Source: Lacibacter cauensis
GTDB lineage: Bacteria; Bacteroidota; Bacteroidia; Chitinophagales; Chitinophagaceae
DNA length: 64,000 nucleotides
NCBI RefSeq assembly: GCF_007830055.1
Contig: NZ_VLLE01000004.1
Coordinates: forward strand, 649,248-713,247
Reading direction: 5' to 3'
Part shown: positions 1-8,981 of the stretch, piece by piece
Layout: each line of letters starts with the position of its first letter
How positions within the stretch are numbered: the stretch's first letter is position 1
Translations under genes and position numbers: made by a program
The notes under the pieces: generated by a model
The model's database searches: none
What the model saw: the letters and a program-made list of their open reading frames with translations, nothing else
What the model was told of the DNA's origin: nothing

Positions 1-1
1 A

Positions 2-580
2 CATGTGGTAATTGAGCTGATGGGCTTCCTGAACCCGCATTTAAAAAACGTAGAGGATTTCCGTCATAAACTTTGGGACCACCTGTTTTTAATTGCTGAT
101 TTTAAACTGGATGTTGATAGCCCCTATCCCATTCCAACACGTGAATCGTTAAAAGCAAGACCTGAGCGTTTACCTTATCCGAAGCGTCATCCACGTTACA
201 ATCACTTAGGTAAAAATATTGAGGTAGTAATTGACAAAGCGCTGAAAGAAGAGAACCCTGAAAAGAAACAAGGTTTTGCCAATGCCATTGCTTACTACAT
301 GAAGCTTTCGTACAACAACTGGCACAAAGAAAATATTCACGACGATGCCATCCAAGCAGAGTTGAGCGCTATTACCAAGGGTGAACTGGAGTTTAACAAC
401 CGTCCTTTTGTTCGTCAATACCGACCAAGCGACGACTTCAGAGAAAACCGTGGCGGTGGTGGTAAGTTTAAAAAACACTTCCAGCAAAGAAGCGGCGGTG
501 GTGGTGGCCGTGATAACAGAGGCGGTGGCGGTGGCCGTGATAACAGAGGAGGCGGTAATAAATTCAAAAAACGCTACTGA
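2..580 (+). CDS. DUF4290 family protein, 5' end cut off by window edge
   Basis: The reading frame is open from the first bases, so the N-terminus lies outside the window; the GTG at 5 is probably internal. The visible 191 residues match the Bacteroidota-specific DUF4290 family (segments such as GFLNPHLKNVEDF and KLWDHLF). Its function is unknown to me. The last 45 or so residues are a low-complexity Gly/Arg tail with RGG units and a basic KFKKRY end, the kind of tail that often binds RNA in other proteins. The tail contains a 27-bp tandem repeat at about 503-549. The gene lies upstream of murA on the same strand; a promoter-like signal in between suggests separate transcription. Confidence 0.8.
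   Translation, partial: HVVIELMGFLNPHLKNVEDFRHKLWDHLFLIADFKLDVDSPYPIPTRESLKARPERLPYPKRHPRYNHLGKNIEVVIDKALKEENPEKKQGFANAIAYYMKLSYNNWHKENIHDDAIQAELSAITKGELEFNNRPFVRQYRPSDDFRENRGGGGKFKKHFQQRSGGGGGRDNRGGGGGRDNRGGGNKFKKRY
503..549 (+). repeat. 27-bp tandem repeat encoding RGG tail
   Basis: The 20-mer GGTGGCCGTGATAACAGAGG occurs at 503-522 and again at 530-549, a period of 27 bp (9 codons). It encodes repeated Gly-rich units with Arg-Asp-Asn-Arg in the tail of the DUF4290 protein. A period that is a multiple of three allows copy-number change without frameshift. Confidence 0.75.
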
Positions 581-627
581 TCTGATCGTTCAGCACAAAA
601 AATCTCAAGGGTTAATAAGGAATTTTC

Positions 628-658
628 TTGTTAACCTTTTTTATTTCCCTGTACTTTG
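628..658 (+). promoter_or_regulatory. Predicted murA promoter
   Basis: TTG at 628-630 is followed after 21 bp by TACTTTG at 652-658, close to the Bacteroidota -33/-7 pattern, though the -7 box is one base short of TAnnTTTG. The leader to the ATG at 697 would be about 33 nt. Confidence 0.45.
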
Positions 659-696
659 TTGCTCGATCATTCTACACTTACTACATAACTATCTAT

Positions 697-2007
697 ATGA
701 ACGCATTTGAAGTACGAGGCGGTAAAAAGCTTAATGGCGAAATCGTTCCGCAGGGTGCAAAAAACGAAGCATTGCAAATCATTAGTGCTGTGCTGCTTAC
801 TCCCGAAAAAGTTACCATTACCAATATCCCCGACATTGTAGATGTAAATCTGCTGATTGAATTGTTGGGCGAAATGAATGTAAAAATCGAGCGGCCGCAG
901 CGTGATACCTGCATTTTCCAGGCCGATGATGTGGACATTGATTATTTACACAGTGAACGTTTCAAAAAGAAAAGCGGAAGACTTCGTGGCAGTGTAATGC
1001 TCGCAGGACCCATGCTTGCCCGTTATAAAAAAGCATTTATTCCGAAACCCGGTGGCGATAAAATTGGTCGCCGAAGATTAGATACACATGTGATTGGTTT
1101 TGAAAAATTAGGTGCTGCATTTAACTATCACGCAGAAGATGGTTTTTTTCATCTTACCACCAACAAACTGCAAGGCGTTAATATGTTGCTCGATGAACCA
1201 TCGGTTACCGGTACTGCAAATATTGTCATGGCGGCGAGTATGGCCAATGGTATAACAACCATTTACAACGCAGCATGCGAGCCCTACATTCAGCAGTTAT
1301 GTAGTATGCTTAACCGTATGGGTGCAAAAATCAGTGGTATTGGCAGCAACCTCTTAACCATTGAAGGTGTAGATTATCTGGGAGGAACTGCACACCGCAT
1401 TTTACCCGATATGATTGAAGTAGGATCGTTCATTGGCTTAGCTGCAATGACACAAAGTGATATACGCATTAAAAACGCATCGATTGATCACTTAGGCATT
1501 ATACCTGATAAGTTTCGCCAACTGGGTATTACTGTAAACATTGAAGGAGATGATATTCATATTCCCGAACAGGAGATTTATGAAGTAAGCCGCTATTTCG
1601 ATGGTGGTGTATTAACTATTTACGATCATCCATGGCCGGGCTTCACTCCCGACTTGTTGAGTATTGTTTTGGTTACAGCCATACAGGCAAAAGGAAGTGT
1701 ACTCATTCACCAGAAAATGTTCGAAAGCCGTTTGTTCTTCGTAGATAAACTGATCGACATGGGTGCACAGATTATCCTTTGCGATCCGCACCGTGCAGTA
1801 GTAATTGGTTTAGAGCGTGAGCAAAAATTGAGAGGTATTACCATGAGCAGCCCCGACATCCGTGCCGGGCAAGCATTGCTCATTGCAGCTTTAAGTGCCG
1901 AAGGAAAAAGCGTTATTCAAAACATTGAACAAATCGACAGAGGCTATCAATACATTGATGAACGCTTACGCAAACTTGGTGCAGATATTAAACGAGTTGA
2001 AGGATGA
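697..2007 (+). CDS. murA: UDP-N-acetylglucosamine 1-carboxyvinyltransferase
   Basis: First committed step of peptidoglycan precursor synthesis: transfers enolpyruvate from PEP to UDP-GlcNAc in the cytoplasm. The 436-residue length is normal for the family. The N-terminal GAKNEALQ motif carries the conserved Lys22, and SSPDIRAG near the C-terminus carries the conserved Arg. The active-site loop reads PKPGGDKIGRR, so Asp121 (codon 1057-1059) stands where E. coli has the fosfomycin-binding Cys115. This Cys-to-Asp form is known from other bacteria and predicts intrinsic fosfomycin insensitivity. I chose the ATG at 697 because homology starts there; the longer frame from 628 covers the promoter. 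It overlaps the following acetyltransferase by 4 bp (ATGA). Confidence 0.96.
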   Translation: MNAFEVRGGKKLNGEIVPQGAKNEALQIISAVLLTPEKVTITNIPDIVDVNLLIELLGEMNVKIERPQRDTCIFQADDVDIDYLHSERFKKKSGRLRGSVMLAGPMLARYKKAFIPKPGGDKIGRRRLDTHVIGFEKLGAAFNYHAEDGFFHLTTNKLQGVNMLLDEPSVTGTANIVMAASMANGITTIYNAACEPYIQQLCSMLNRMGAKISGIGSNLLTIEGVDYLGGTAHRILPDMIEVGSFIGLAAMTQSDIRIKNASIDHLGIIPDKFRQLGITVNIEGDDIHIPEQEIYEVSRYFDGGVLTIYDHPWPGFTPDLLSIVLVTAIQAKGSVLIHQKMFESRLFFVDKLIDMGAQIILCDPHRAVVIGLEREQKLRGITMSSPDIRAGQALLIAALSAEGKSVIQNIEQIDRGYQYIDERLRKLGADIKRVEG

Positions 2008-2603
2008 TCGATCGTTTAACCGATAAAGAAATTGTTTTAGAAAATAATCGTGTACTGCTGCGTCCTTTGGCAGAAAGTGATTATGAACACCTGTTGCCTT
2101 TTGCGTTAAACGAAGCTGACCTTTGGAAATATTCGCTCATCAGCCCTGCAGGTGAAGAGGGTATGAAGAATTACATCAGCACTACCTTACAAAACAAAGC
2201 TGCCGGTATTGAATACCCTTTTATTGTATTTGATAAAACAACGCAGCAATATGCAGGCAGCACACGCTTTTACGATATTCAACCCTTCAACAAAACAACG
2301 CAGCTCGGTTACACCTGGTACGGAAAAGCATTTCAACGAACAGGCTTAAACCGTAACTGCAAGCTTTTATTGTTTCAATTTGCATTTGAAGAATGGGGCT
2401 TGGAGCGTGTGGAATTAAGAGCCGATGCAAACAACGCTCCTTCTATCAATGCCATGAAAGCAGTTGGCTGTACAGTAGAAGGCATCCTTCGCAGCAATAT
2501 GACCATTGAAGCAGGCGGACGAAGAGACAGTATTGTGTTAAGTATTTTAAAAGACGAATGGTTTAGCTCTGTAAAAAAACTTCTGCAACAAAAAATACAT
2601 TAA
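2004..2603 (+). CDS. GNAT family N-acetyltransferase (RimJ/RimL-like)
   Basis: 199 residues of the acetyltransferase_3 (RimJ/RimL) type, which move an acetyl group from acetyl-CoA to an amine, often a protein N-terminus or a small molecule. Family features are the early RLRPL-like segment (NNRVLLRPLAESDY), the strand GYTWYGKAFQRTGLN around the acetyl-CoA loop, and the late ADANNAPSINAMKAVG helix. The start codon overlaps the murA stop (ATGA), so the two are translationally coupled and probably co-transcribed. A perfect palindrome ends the unit. The substrate cannot be deduced. Confidence 0.88.
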   Translation: MIDRLTDKEIVLENNRVLLRPLAESDYEHLLPFALNEADLWKYSLISPAGEEGMKNYISTTLQNKAAGIEYPFIVFDKTTQQYAGSTRFYDIQPFNKTTQLGYTWYGKAFQRTGLNRNCKLLLFQFAFEEWGLERVELRADANNAPSINAMKAVGCTVEGILRSNMTIEAGGRRDSIVLSILKDEWFSSVKKLLQQKIH

Positions 2604-2638
2604 GCAAAGAAGCCACACAATTGTGTGGCTTCTTTGCT
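2603..2638. terminator. Bidirectional terminator, perfect 36-bp palindrome
   Basis: AGCAAAGAAGCCACACAA (2603-2620) is followed directly by its exact reverse complement (2621-2638), giving an 18-bp stem. It lies between the convergent acetyltransferase and LURP-one-like genes and has short A and T runs on either side, so it can serve both. Confidence 0.8.
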
Positions 2639-2653
2639 ATTATTCAAAAATCA

Positions 2654-3268
2654 TTATCCTCTTCTTCTTTCCAGCAATGCCATCATCATCAACCCTAACT
2701 GAATACGTTGCTCTTCGCCTTGTTCAAAAGGAGCTTCCTGGTATAAATTAAACTTGCGGCCAAAGAAAGAAGCTTCTTTCTTAAATGTGGCCACCAGTGT
2801 ACCATCAGGACGTTTCACTGTATAACTCGGATTAAAAAAGTACCCGGTAAAAATACCCAGGATCGGAATTTCAGAAAGTACCGCATCGCCCACTTTCGTC
2901 CATGCATTTTTTTCCTGTATGATCAGATCCTGTACATCTCTTTCATCATATAATTCATACTGTGCTTTCCATAACGAACGCCAACCTTTACGAGCAACAC
3001 GGCCAATAGAAGTGCCATCGGGTTTTTCAAAACTATAGGTCGTATTAAAATCGAGCCATTTGTTTGCACGTATGTTATACAACAATTCCGACTGGGTTTC
3101 ATCCGAAAAAACCTGTACATGTTCTTTAAACTTGAACAGCTTTTGTTTTACAAATGCTTTCGTTGTGCCACTTGCATCAACGGCTCTGAAATCGTTGTGA
3201 ATAGTGCCGATGCGGAAAATGAATTGGTAAGGATAAAAGACTGCATCAAGGACAGATGTTTGGCTCAT
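2654..3268 (-). CDS. LURP-one-related / phospholipid scramblase-like protein
   Basis: About 204 residues from the ATG at 3268 (MSQTSVLDAVFYPYQF); an upstream in-frame ATG at 3298 would add ten residues that look non-homologous. The pattern of short beta strands, with phrases such as YSFEKPDGTSIGRVARKGWRSLW and YTVKRPDGTLVATFKKEASFFGRKF cut into hairpins, fits the tubby C-terminal-like fold of LURP-one and scramblase-related proteins. A hydrophobic segment (VLSEIPILGIFTGYFF) lies in the C-terminal half. It stands alone between terminators. The molecular role of bacterial members is not established. Confidence 0.7.
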   Translation of the reverse strand: MSQTSVLDAVFYPYQFIFRIGTIHNDFRAVDASGTTKAFVKQKLFKFKEHVQVFSDETQSELLYNIRANKWLDFNTTYSFEKPDGTSIGRVARKGWRSLWKAQYELYDERDVQDLIIQEKNAWTKVGDAVLSEIPILGIFTGYFFNPSYTVKRPDGTLVATFKKEASFFGRKFNLYQEAPFEQGEEQRIQLGLMMMALLERRRG

Positions 3269-3320
3269 TGCTTTTAATTTTTGGTTTAGGAGATGCAATG
3301 ATAACCATCATTCCCCAAAA

Positions 3321-3347
3321 CAAAAAACCTCCCAAAGTTGGGAGGTT
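3321..3347 (-). terminator. Rho-independent terminator of typA
   Basis: On the minus strand a 10-bp stem (AACCTCCCAA / TTGGGAGGTT, two-base gap) is followed by six T. It lies 22 bp beyond the typA stop. Confidence 0.85.
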
Positions 3348-3369
3348 GTAGTATTTAAGCAGGTATTCC

Positions 3370-5187
3370 TTACGCCATTTGAGCGTTCATTTGTTTTGCT
3401 ACTTTCTTGCGCTCTTCTTCATCTAAGATTACTTTACGCATACGGATGAAGTTTGGAGTAACCTCAATACACTCATCGAACTGGATGTATTCCATACATT
3501 CTTCAAGTGTCATCAACGTTTTAGGTGCAATACGTGTTGCATCATCGCTACCGCTTGCACGGTGGTTGGTTAATTTTTTACCTTCTGTTGCGTTTACAAC
3601 AAGATCACCTGGTTTAATATGCTCTGCAATGATCTGGCCTGCATATACATCTTCACCCGGATCAACAAAGAAAGTACCACGATCCTGCAATTTATCAATA
3701 GAATAACCAGTTGTCTTATCCTGGAATTTCGAAAGCAACACACCATTGTTACGGCCGGGGATAGCACCCTTCCATGGTTTGTACTCACTAAAACGGTGCG
3801 CCATTACTGCTTCACCAGTTGTAGCAGTAAGCATTTGCGTACGCAAACCAATTAAACCACGGGAAGGAATATCAAATTCCAAATGCTGCATTTCACCCTT
3901 AGTTTCCATTACCAGCATTTCACCTTTGCGGCGTGTAACGAGGTCAATTACTTTACTTGCAAATTCCTGCGGCACATCCACCACTAATGTTTCGTATGGT
4001 TCATGTTTTTTACCGTCGATCTCTTTTACAATTACCTGTGGTTGACCAACAGTTAATTCATATCCCTCACGACGCATGGTTTCAATTAAGATACCGAGGT
4101 GAAGAATACCACGACCGTACACTACCAAACTATCACCATCTTCGCTATCTGTTACACGGAGTGCAAGGTTCTTTTCTGTTTCTTTCATTAAGCGGTCACG
4201 CAGGTGACGACTTGTAACAAACTTACCATCTTTACCAAAGAACGGTGAGTTGTTTACGCTGAACAACATGTTCATCGTTGGCTCATCTACACTGATAACC
4301 GGTAATGCTTCAGGGTTTTCTGCATCAGCAATAGTATCACCGATATTAAAATCTTCCACACCAACAACAGCACAAAGATCACCAGCAATTACTTCAGCTA
4401 CTTTTTTCTTACCCATTCCTTCAAACACATACAGTTCTTTTACTTTCAGTTTACGAACTGTACCATCGGCCTGCATTAAAGCAACCTGTTGGTTTTCTTT
4501 AATGGAACCACGGCTTACTTTACCTACAGCAATACGGCCGAGGAAAGAGGAGTAGTCGAGTGAAGTGATCTGCATCTGCAACGGACCTTCCGCTACTTTT
4601 GGTGCAGGTACATATTTAATAATACCATCCAGTAATGGGTTGATATTGTCAATTTCCGTTAACGAATCGTTGAACCAACCGTTTTTACCGCTACCGTAGT
4701 AAGTAGGGAAATCGAGCTGCTCTTCTGTTGCATCGAGGTTAAAGAATAATTCAAATACGGCATCATGTACTTCATCTGGACGACAGTTTGGCTTATCAAC
4801 CTTGTTGATAACAACAATCGGCTTCAGGTTTAACTGCAATGCTTTCTGTAACACAAAACGTGTTTGCGGCATCGGACCTTCAAATGCATCCACCAACAGA
4901 ATTACACCATCCGCCATTTTCAATACACGCTCTACCTCACCACCAAAATCGGCGTGGCCCGGAGTATCGATTACATTAATTTTTACATCGTTGTAAGTAA
5001 CAGCAGCATTCTTGGAGAAGATGGTGATACCACGCTCCCTTTCCAGGTCGTTGCTGTCCATGATGAGTTCGCCTGTTTCCTGGTTTTCACGGAAAACCTT
5101 GGTAGCGTGAAGAATTTTATCAACCAGGGTAGTCTTTCCATGGTCAACGTGTGCAATGATTGCTATATTACGAATATTCATACTCAA
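3370..5187 (-). CDS. typA: Translational GTPase TypA/BipA
   Basis: 605 residues, the normal length for the ribosome-binding GTPase TypA/BipA, which acts in ribosome assembly and stress adaptation. G1 is AHVDHGKTTLVDK (residues 12-24), the switch I region reads LERERGITI, G3 is DTPGHADF and G4 is NKVDKPN. The EF-G-like domain II and V and the TypA-specific C-terminal domain follow (for example ENVYAGQ-like DPGEDVYAGQIIAEH). A promoter lies upstream and a strong terminator downstream, so it is monocistronic. Confidence 0.96.
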   Translation of the reverse strand: MSMNIRNIAIIAHVDHGKTTLVDKILHATKVFRENQETGELIMDSNDLERERGITIFSKNAAVTYNDVKINVIDTPGHADFGGEVERVLKMADGVILLVDAFEGPMPQTRFVLQKALQLNLKPIVVINKVDKPNCRPDEVHDAVFELFFNLDATEEQLDFPTYYGSGKNGWFNDSLTEIDNINPLLDGIIKYVPAPKVAEGPLQMQITSLDYSSFLGRIAVGKVSRGSIKENQQVALMQADGTVRKLKVKELYVFEGMGKKKVAEVIAGDLCAVVGVEDFNIGDTIADAENPEALPVISVDEPTMNMLFSVNNSPFFGKDGKFVTSRHLRDRLMKETEKNLALRVTDSEDGDSLVVYGRGILHLGILIETMRREGYELTVGQPQVIVKEIDGKKHEPYETLVVDVPQEFASKVIDLVTRRKGEMLVMETKGEMQHLEFDIPSRGLIGLRTQMLTATTGEAVMAHRFSEYKPWKGAIPGRNNGVLLSKFQDKTTGYSIDKLQDRGTFFVDPGEDVYAGQIIAEHIKPGDLVVNATEGKKLTNHRASGSDDATRIAPKTLMTLEECMEYIQFDECIEVTPNFIRMRKVILDEEERKKVAKQMNAQMA

Positions 5188-5232
5188 TGTGTTAGGCAGA
5201 TGAGTTGGTGATTACTGCCAAATTTAAGGCCG

Positions 5233-5262
5233 CAAAGGTAGGCTATTTAAGTGGGGTGGCAA
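5233..5262 (-). promoter_or_regulatory. Predicted typA promoter
   Basis: On the minus strand TTG (5262-5260) and TACCTTTG (5240-5233) are 19 bp apart, an exact match to TTG-N19-TAnnTTTG. The leader would be about 40 nt. The rest of the 5188-5487 intergenic stretch holds only this and the helicase promoter. Confidence 0.7.
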
Positions 5263-5453
5263 GGGAAAAAGGCGGTTATTATTCTGTTATACTTTATTAG
5301 GCAGAAGCCCACTGTTACTACACTTCAGCCTGGTTTGGAAGCCGGCTTAAGCCTTTCTGTTTACTGTTTTTGGAGATTATTTTAGACATCAGCACTGCAA
5401 AAGCCGGCGACAAAGCAATCTAATTTCTTTCTCCACAGCAACCCATCTCCCAT

Positions 5454-5483
5454 TTGCATCCTGTAAATTGCAGGCTTATTTCG
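5454..5483 (+). promoter_or_regulatory. Predicted promoter of helicase gene
   Basis: TTG at 5454-5456, 20-bp spacer, then TATTTCG at 5477-5483, with the ATG at 5488. The box-to-ATG distance of 4 nt predicts a leaderless or nearly leaderless mRNA. Confidence 0.5.
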
Positions 5484-5487
5484 ATTT

Positions 5488-7965
5488 ATGATTGATTATT
5501 TAAAAGGATTGAACGACCGGCAAAAAGAAGCGGTAATCACCATCGAAGGACCGTTGATGATTGTGGCCGGTGCAGGCAGTGGTAAAACCAAAGTGCTTAC
5601 AACACGTATTGCCCACTTAATGGCAAAAGGTGTGGATGCATTTAACATATTGGCGCTTACGTTTACCAACAAAGCAGCCAAAGAAATGAAAGAACGTGTG
5701 GAGCATATTCTCGGCAACCACGAGGCAAGAAATTTATACATCGGCACCTTTCACAGTGTGTTTGCAAGAATATTACGCAGCGAAGCAACCAAAATCGGCT
5801 ACCCATCGAACTTCACCATCTATGATACGGACGATGCAAAGAGTGTCATCAAAACAGTGATCAATGAGTTAAACCTCGATGATAAGCATTATAAGCCGGC
5901 TACTGTTTACAACCGCATCTCTTCTGCAAAAAACGCTTTGGTTAGTGCAGAAGAATATAAAAACGATTGGCACATTCAGCAGGAAGATATGCGTGCCAAC
6001 CGCCCGGCCATTGCACAGATTTACGATAGCTATGCCAAGCGTTGTTTTAAAAACGGTGCCATGGATTTTGATGATCTGCTCATCAAGTTTTACGAGCTGT
6101 TGAAAAATGTACCCGAAAGTTTAAGTAAGTACCAGCGCCGTTTCAAATACATTATGATTGATGAGTACCAGGATACCAACCCGGCTCAGTACGAAATCAT
6201 TAAGCTGCTTGGTGCCATGCATGAAAATGTTTGTGTAGTGGGTGATGATGCACAGAGTATTTACAGTTTCCGTGGTGCAACCATCGAAAACATATTACAG
6301 TTTCAGAAAGACTATGATAATGTAAAGGTGGTAAAGCTGGAGCAGAATTACCGCAGTACAAAAACCATCCTCAATGTTGCCAACGAAGTTATTGCCAACA
6401 ACAAAGGACAAATTGAAAAAACACTTTTTACCGATAATGGTGATGGAGAAAAGATTCGTCTTGTTCGTTCGCTGACGGATAATGATGAGGGCAAATTTGT
6501 AGCTGATACGATTCAGGAACAAAAACTCCGCAATCATTACCGCAATAAAGATTTTGCTATTCTGTATCGCACCAATGCGCAAAGCCGTGCATTTGAAGAA
6601 AGCTTGCGCCGCATGGGTATTCCGTACATTATCTACGGTGGTATCAGTTTCTATCAGCGGAAAGAGATCAAAGATTTTATTGCTTACCTGCGGCTGATTG
6701 TTAACCCGAGAGATGAAGAGGCGTTAAAACGCATCATCAACTATCCTGTACGGGGCATTGGTAAAACAACTGTTGATAAATGTGTGCTGTATGCTAACGA
6801 GCAAAACATCAGTATGTGGGAAGTGCTTACACGTGCACAACAGTTCGGCTTTAAAGCAGGTACACTTGAGGCCATTGACAACTTTGTAACCATGATCCGC
6901 AGTTTTGCCAGCATGCTGCAAAAGAACAATGCATACGATGTAGCAGTGCATGTGGGCAAACAAACCAACATCGTCAAAGAATTATTCAACGATAAGAGTA
7001 CCGAGGGTTTACAGCGTTACGAAAACATCCAGGAGTTACTCAACTCTATTAAAGAATGGGTAGATGATACAGCCAACCGTCAACAGATTGATGATGACGG
7101 TGTAATGCTGGAAGAAAACGATGCTTTTGCTGAGCCGGAAAAGCCACAACAGGAATTATCGTTCGATACTGCACCTGCACAAACAGAAGAGCAAAAGAAA
7201 CTTGGTGCTGTTACATTGGGTGCTTATCTGCAACAGATTACCTTGTTAACGGATGCAGATGATAAAGACCCCGATGCAGACAATGTAAAACTCATGACCA
7301 TCCATGCCGCAAAAGGTTTGGAATTTGAATGTGTGTTTGCAGCCGGTTTGGAAGAACAACTGTTCCCCAGTGCGCTTTCCATCAATACAAGAGAAGAGCT
7401 GGAAGAAGAACGTCGTTTGTTTTATGTAGTGATCACCCGTGCAAAAAAGAAACTCTGGATCACCTACGCCAACACCCGTTACAAGTTTGGACAAATTGTA
7501 CAAAACGAACCCAGCCGTTTCTTAGATGAATTGCCCGAACAGTTTATTGATAAAAGTTTTGCCGGTGGCGGATTACGCAATCAATCATCCGGCTCATCTT
7601 TTGGCAGTGGTTCCGCATTCGATCGTATGAAAGGAGGCTTTGGTAACCGCAGCAGCGAATACGATGATGTTGCAAAAGCAGAGAAACGTTATGGTGCTCC
7701 ACCAAAAGCATCAACTGCAAAATCATCGTATGCTACACCTCCTGCAAGGCCACAAACAGTAGAACATAAACCAACTGCCGATTTTGTTGCAAGCGATACC
7801 AGTAACCTGGAAGTGGGCAACAAAGTAGAGCACCAAAAATTTGGGTTTGGCGAAGTGATAAAAATGGAAGGCAGTACACACAATCCTATCGCTACCGTAA
7901 AGTTTGAGTTGAATGGCGAAAAGAAGATCATGCTCAACTACGCCAAGCTGCGGATAATAAGTTAA
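5488..7965 (+). CDS. UvrD/PcrA-type superfamily 1 DNA helicase
   Basis: 825 residues. ATP-dependent 3'-5' helicase of the UvrD/PcrA/Rep group for repair and replication-fork processing. Seen motifs: Q motif LNDRQKEAV (8-16), Walker A AGAGSGKT (27-34), motif Ia LTFTNKAA, Walker B IDEYQDT (224-230), motif III GDDAQSIYSFRGA, motif IV QNYRST, and late motif VKLMTIHAAKGLEF with VVITRAKKKL. A Gly/Ser-rich linker leads to a C-terminal Tudor-like domain (VEHQKFGFGEVI) that in PcrA contacts RNA polymerase. It is not AddA or Rep-short by length. Monocistronic between its own promoter and a palindromic terminator. Confidence 0.94.
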   Translation: MIDYLKGLNDRQKEAVITIEGPLMIVAGAGSGKTKVLTTRIAHLMAKGVDAFNILALTFTNKAAKEMKERVEHILGNHEARNLYIGTFHSVFARILRSEATKIGYPSNFTIYDTDDAKSVIKTVINELNLDDKHYKPATVYNRISSAKNALVSAEEYKNDWHIQQEDMRANRPAIAQIYDSYAKRCFKNGAMDFDDLLIKFYELLKNVPESLSKYQRRFKYIMIDEYQDTNPAQYEIIKLLGAMHENVCVVGDDAQSIYSFRGATIENILQFQKDYDNVKVVKLEQNYRSTKTILNVANEVIANNKGQIEKTLFTDNGDGEKIRLVRSLTDNDEGKFVADTIQEQKLRNHYRNKDFAILYRTNAQSRAFEESLRRMGIPYIIYGGISFYQRKEIKDFIAYLRLIVNPRDEEALKRIINYPVRGIGKTTVDKCVLYANEQNISMWEVLTRAQQFGFKAGTLEAIDNFVTMIRSFASMLQKNNAYDVAVHVGKQTNIVKELFNDKSTEGLQRYENIQELLNSIKEWVDDTANRQQIDDDGVMLEENDAFAEPEKPQQELSFDTAPAQTEEQKKLGAVTLGAYLQQITLLTDADDKDPDADNVKLMTIHAAKGLEFECVFAAGLEEQLFPSALSINTREELEEERRLFYVVITRAKKKLWITYANTRYKFGQIVQNEPSRFLDELPEQFIDKSFAGGGLRNQSSGSSFGSGSAFDRMKGGFGNRSSEYDDVAKAEKRYGAPPKASTAKSSYATPPARPQTVEHKPTADFVASDTSNLEVGNKVEHQKFGFGEVIKMEGSTHNPIATVKFELNGEKKIMLNYAKLRIIS

Positions 7966-7997
7966 ACATTGCAAGAAAAACAAAGTGCACAAATAAG

Positions 7998-8021
7998 AAA
8001 GCCTCCGCATGCGGAGGCTTT
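7998..8021. terminator. Bidirectional terminator between helicase and cysK
   Basis: AAAGCCTCCGCA / TGCGGAGGCTTT, a perfect 24-bp palindrome between convergent genes, with T-rich sequence on the plus side. Confidence 0.75.
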
Positions 8022-8045
8022 GTATTTACCATTGGGGCCGACCAA

Positions 8046-8957
8046 TTAAAATAATCCATCTACACTAAAGTAACGCTCGCCGGTATCGTAGTTAAAGATC
8101 AGCACTTTGCTGCCTTTTGGAATTTCCGGTAATTTCTTTGCAAGAGCAGCCATTGTTGCACCGCTTGAAATACCCTGGAAAATACCTTCTTCTTTTGCTG
8201 CACGTTGTGCATAGGCAAACGCATCATCTTTACTTACCTGTATTACTCCATCCAATACATCGGTATGCAGGTTGGCAGGAATAAAACCAGCACCAATACC
8301 TTGAAGCGGGTGTGGTGAAGGTTCGCCACCGCTGATAACAGGAGAAAGCTCCGGTTCAACTGCAAACACTTTTACATTAGGGAATTTCTTTTTCAACTCA
8401 CGGCCAACACCGGTAATATGTCCGCCAGTACCAACACCTGTAATCAGGTAGTCAATTCCATCAGGGAAGTCGGCAATAATTTCCTGTGCTGTTGTTTTTG
8501 CATGTACTTCAACGTTCGCCGGGTTATCGAACTGTTGCGGCATCCAGCTGTTGGGTGTTGATTCAATCAGTTCCTGCGCTTTGGCAATAGCGCCTTTCAT
8601 GCCTTTTTCACGTGGTGTTAATTCAAACGTTGCACCATACACGCTCATCAACTTACGGCGTTCAATACTCATACTTTCAGGCATTACCAGAATAATCTTG
8701 TAACCTTTTACTGCTGCAACCATTGCCAAACCAATACCGGTATTACCGCTGGTGGGTTCAATAATTACACTGCCTTCTTTCAAAATACCTTTTGCTTCTG
8801 CATCTTCAATCATGCTCAATGCAATACGGTCTTTAATACTACCACCCGGGTTTGCACGCTCCAGTTTACTCCATACTTCCACATCAGCAGAAAATAAACG
8901 GTTAATACGCACATGCGGCGTGTTGCCAATTGTTTCGAGAATATTATTTGCTTTCAT
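8046..8957 (-). CDS. cysK: Cysteine synthase A (O-acetylserine sulfhydrylase)
   Basis: PLP enzyme that makes L-cysteine from O-acetylserine and sulfide. 303 residues, typical for CysK. PLP lysine is Lys42 in NPGGSIKDR; the substrate-binding loop TSGNTG is at residues 69-74; the PLP-phosphate glycine loop is seen in [15 protein letters not shown]; the C-terminal SSGA motif ([10 protein letters not shown]) is present. It lies 24 bp downstream of cysE on the same strand, so the two form a cysteine operon, and the encoded proteins may form the cysteine synthase complex: the CysE tail ends in Ile-Ile, as needed for docking. Confidence 0.95.
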   Translation of the reverse strand: MKANNILETIGNTPHVRINRLFSADVEVWSKLERANPGGSIKDRIALSMIEDAEAKGILKEGSVIIEPTSGNTGIGLAMVAAVKGYKIILVMPESMSIERRKLMSVYGATFELTPREKGMKGAIAKAQELIESTPNSWMPQQFDNPANVEVHAKTTAQEIIADFPDGIDYLITGVGTGGHITGVGRELKKKFPNVKVFAVEPELSPVISGGEPSPHPLQGIGAGFIPANLHTDVLDGVIQVSKDDAFAYAQRAAKEEGIFQGISSGATMAALAKKLPEIPKGSKVLIFNYDTGERYFSVDGLF

Positions 8958-8981
8958 GTTTTATTGTTTTCGATAATTTTT

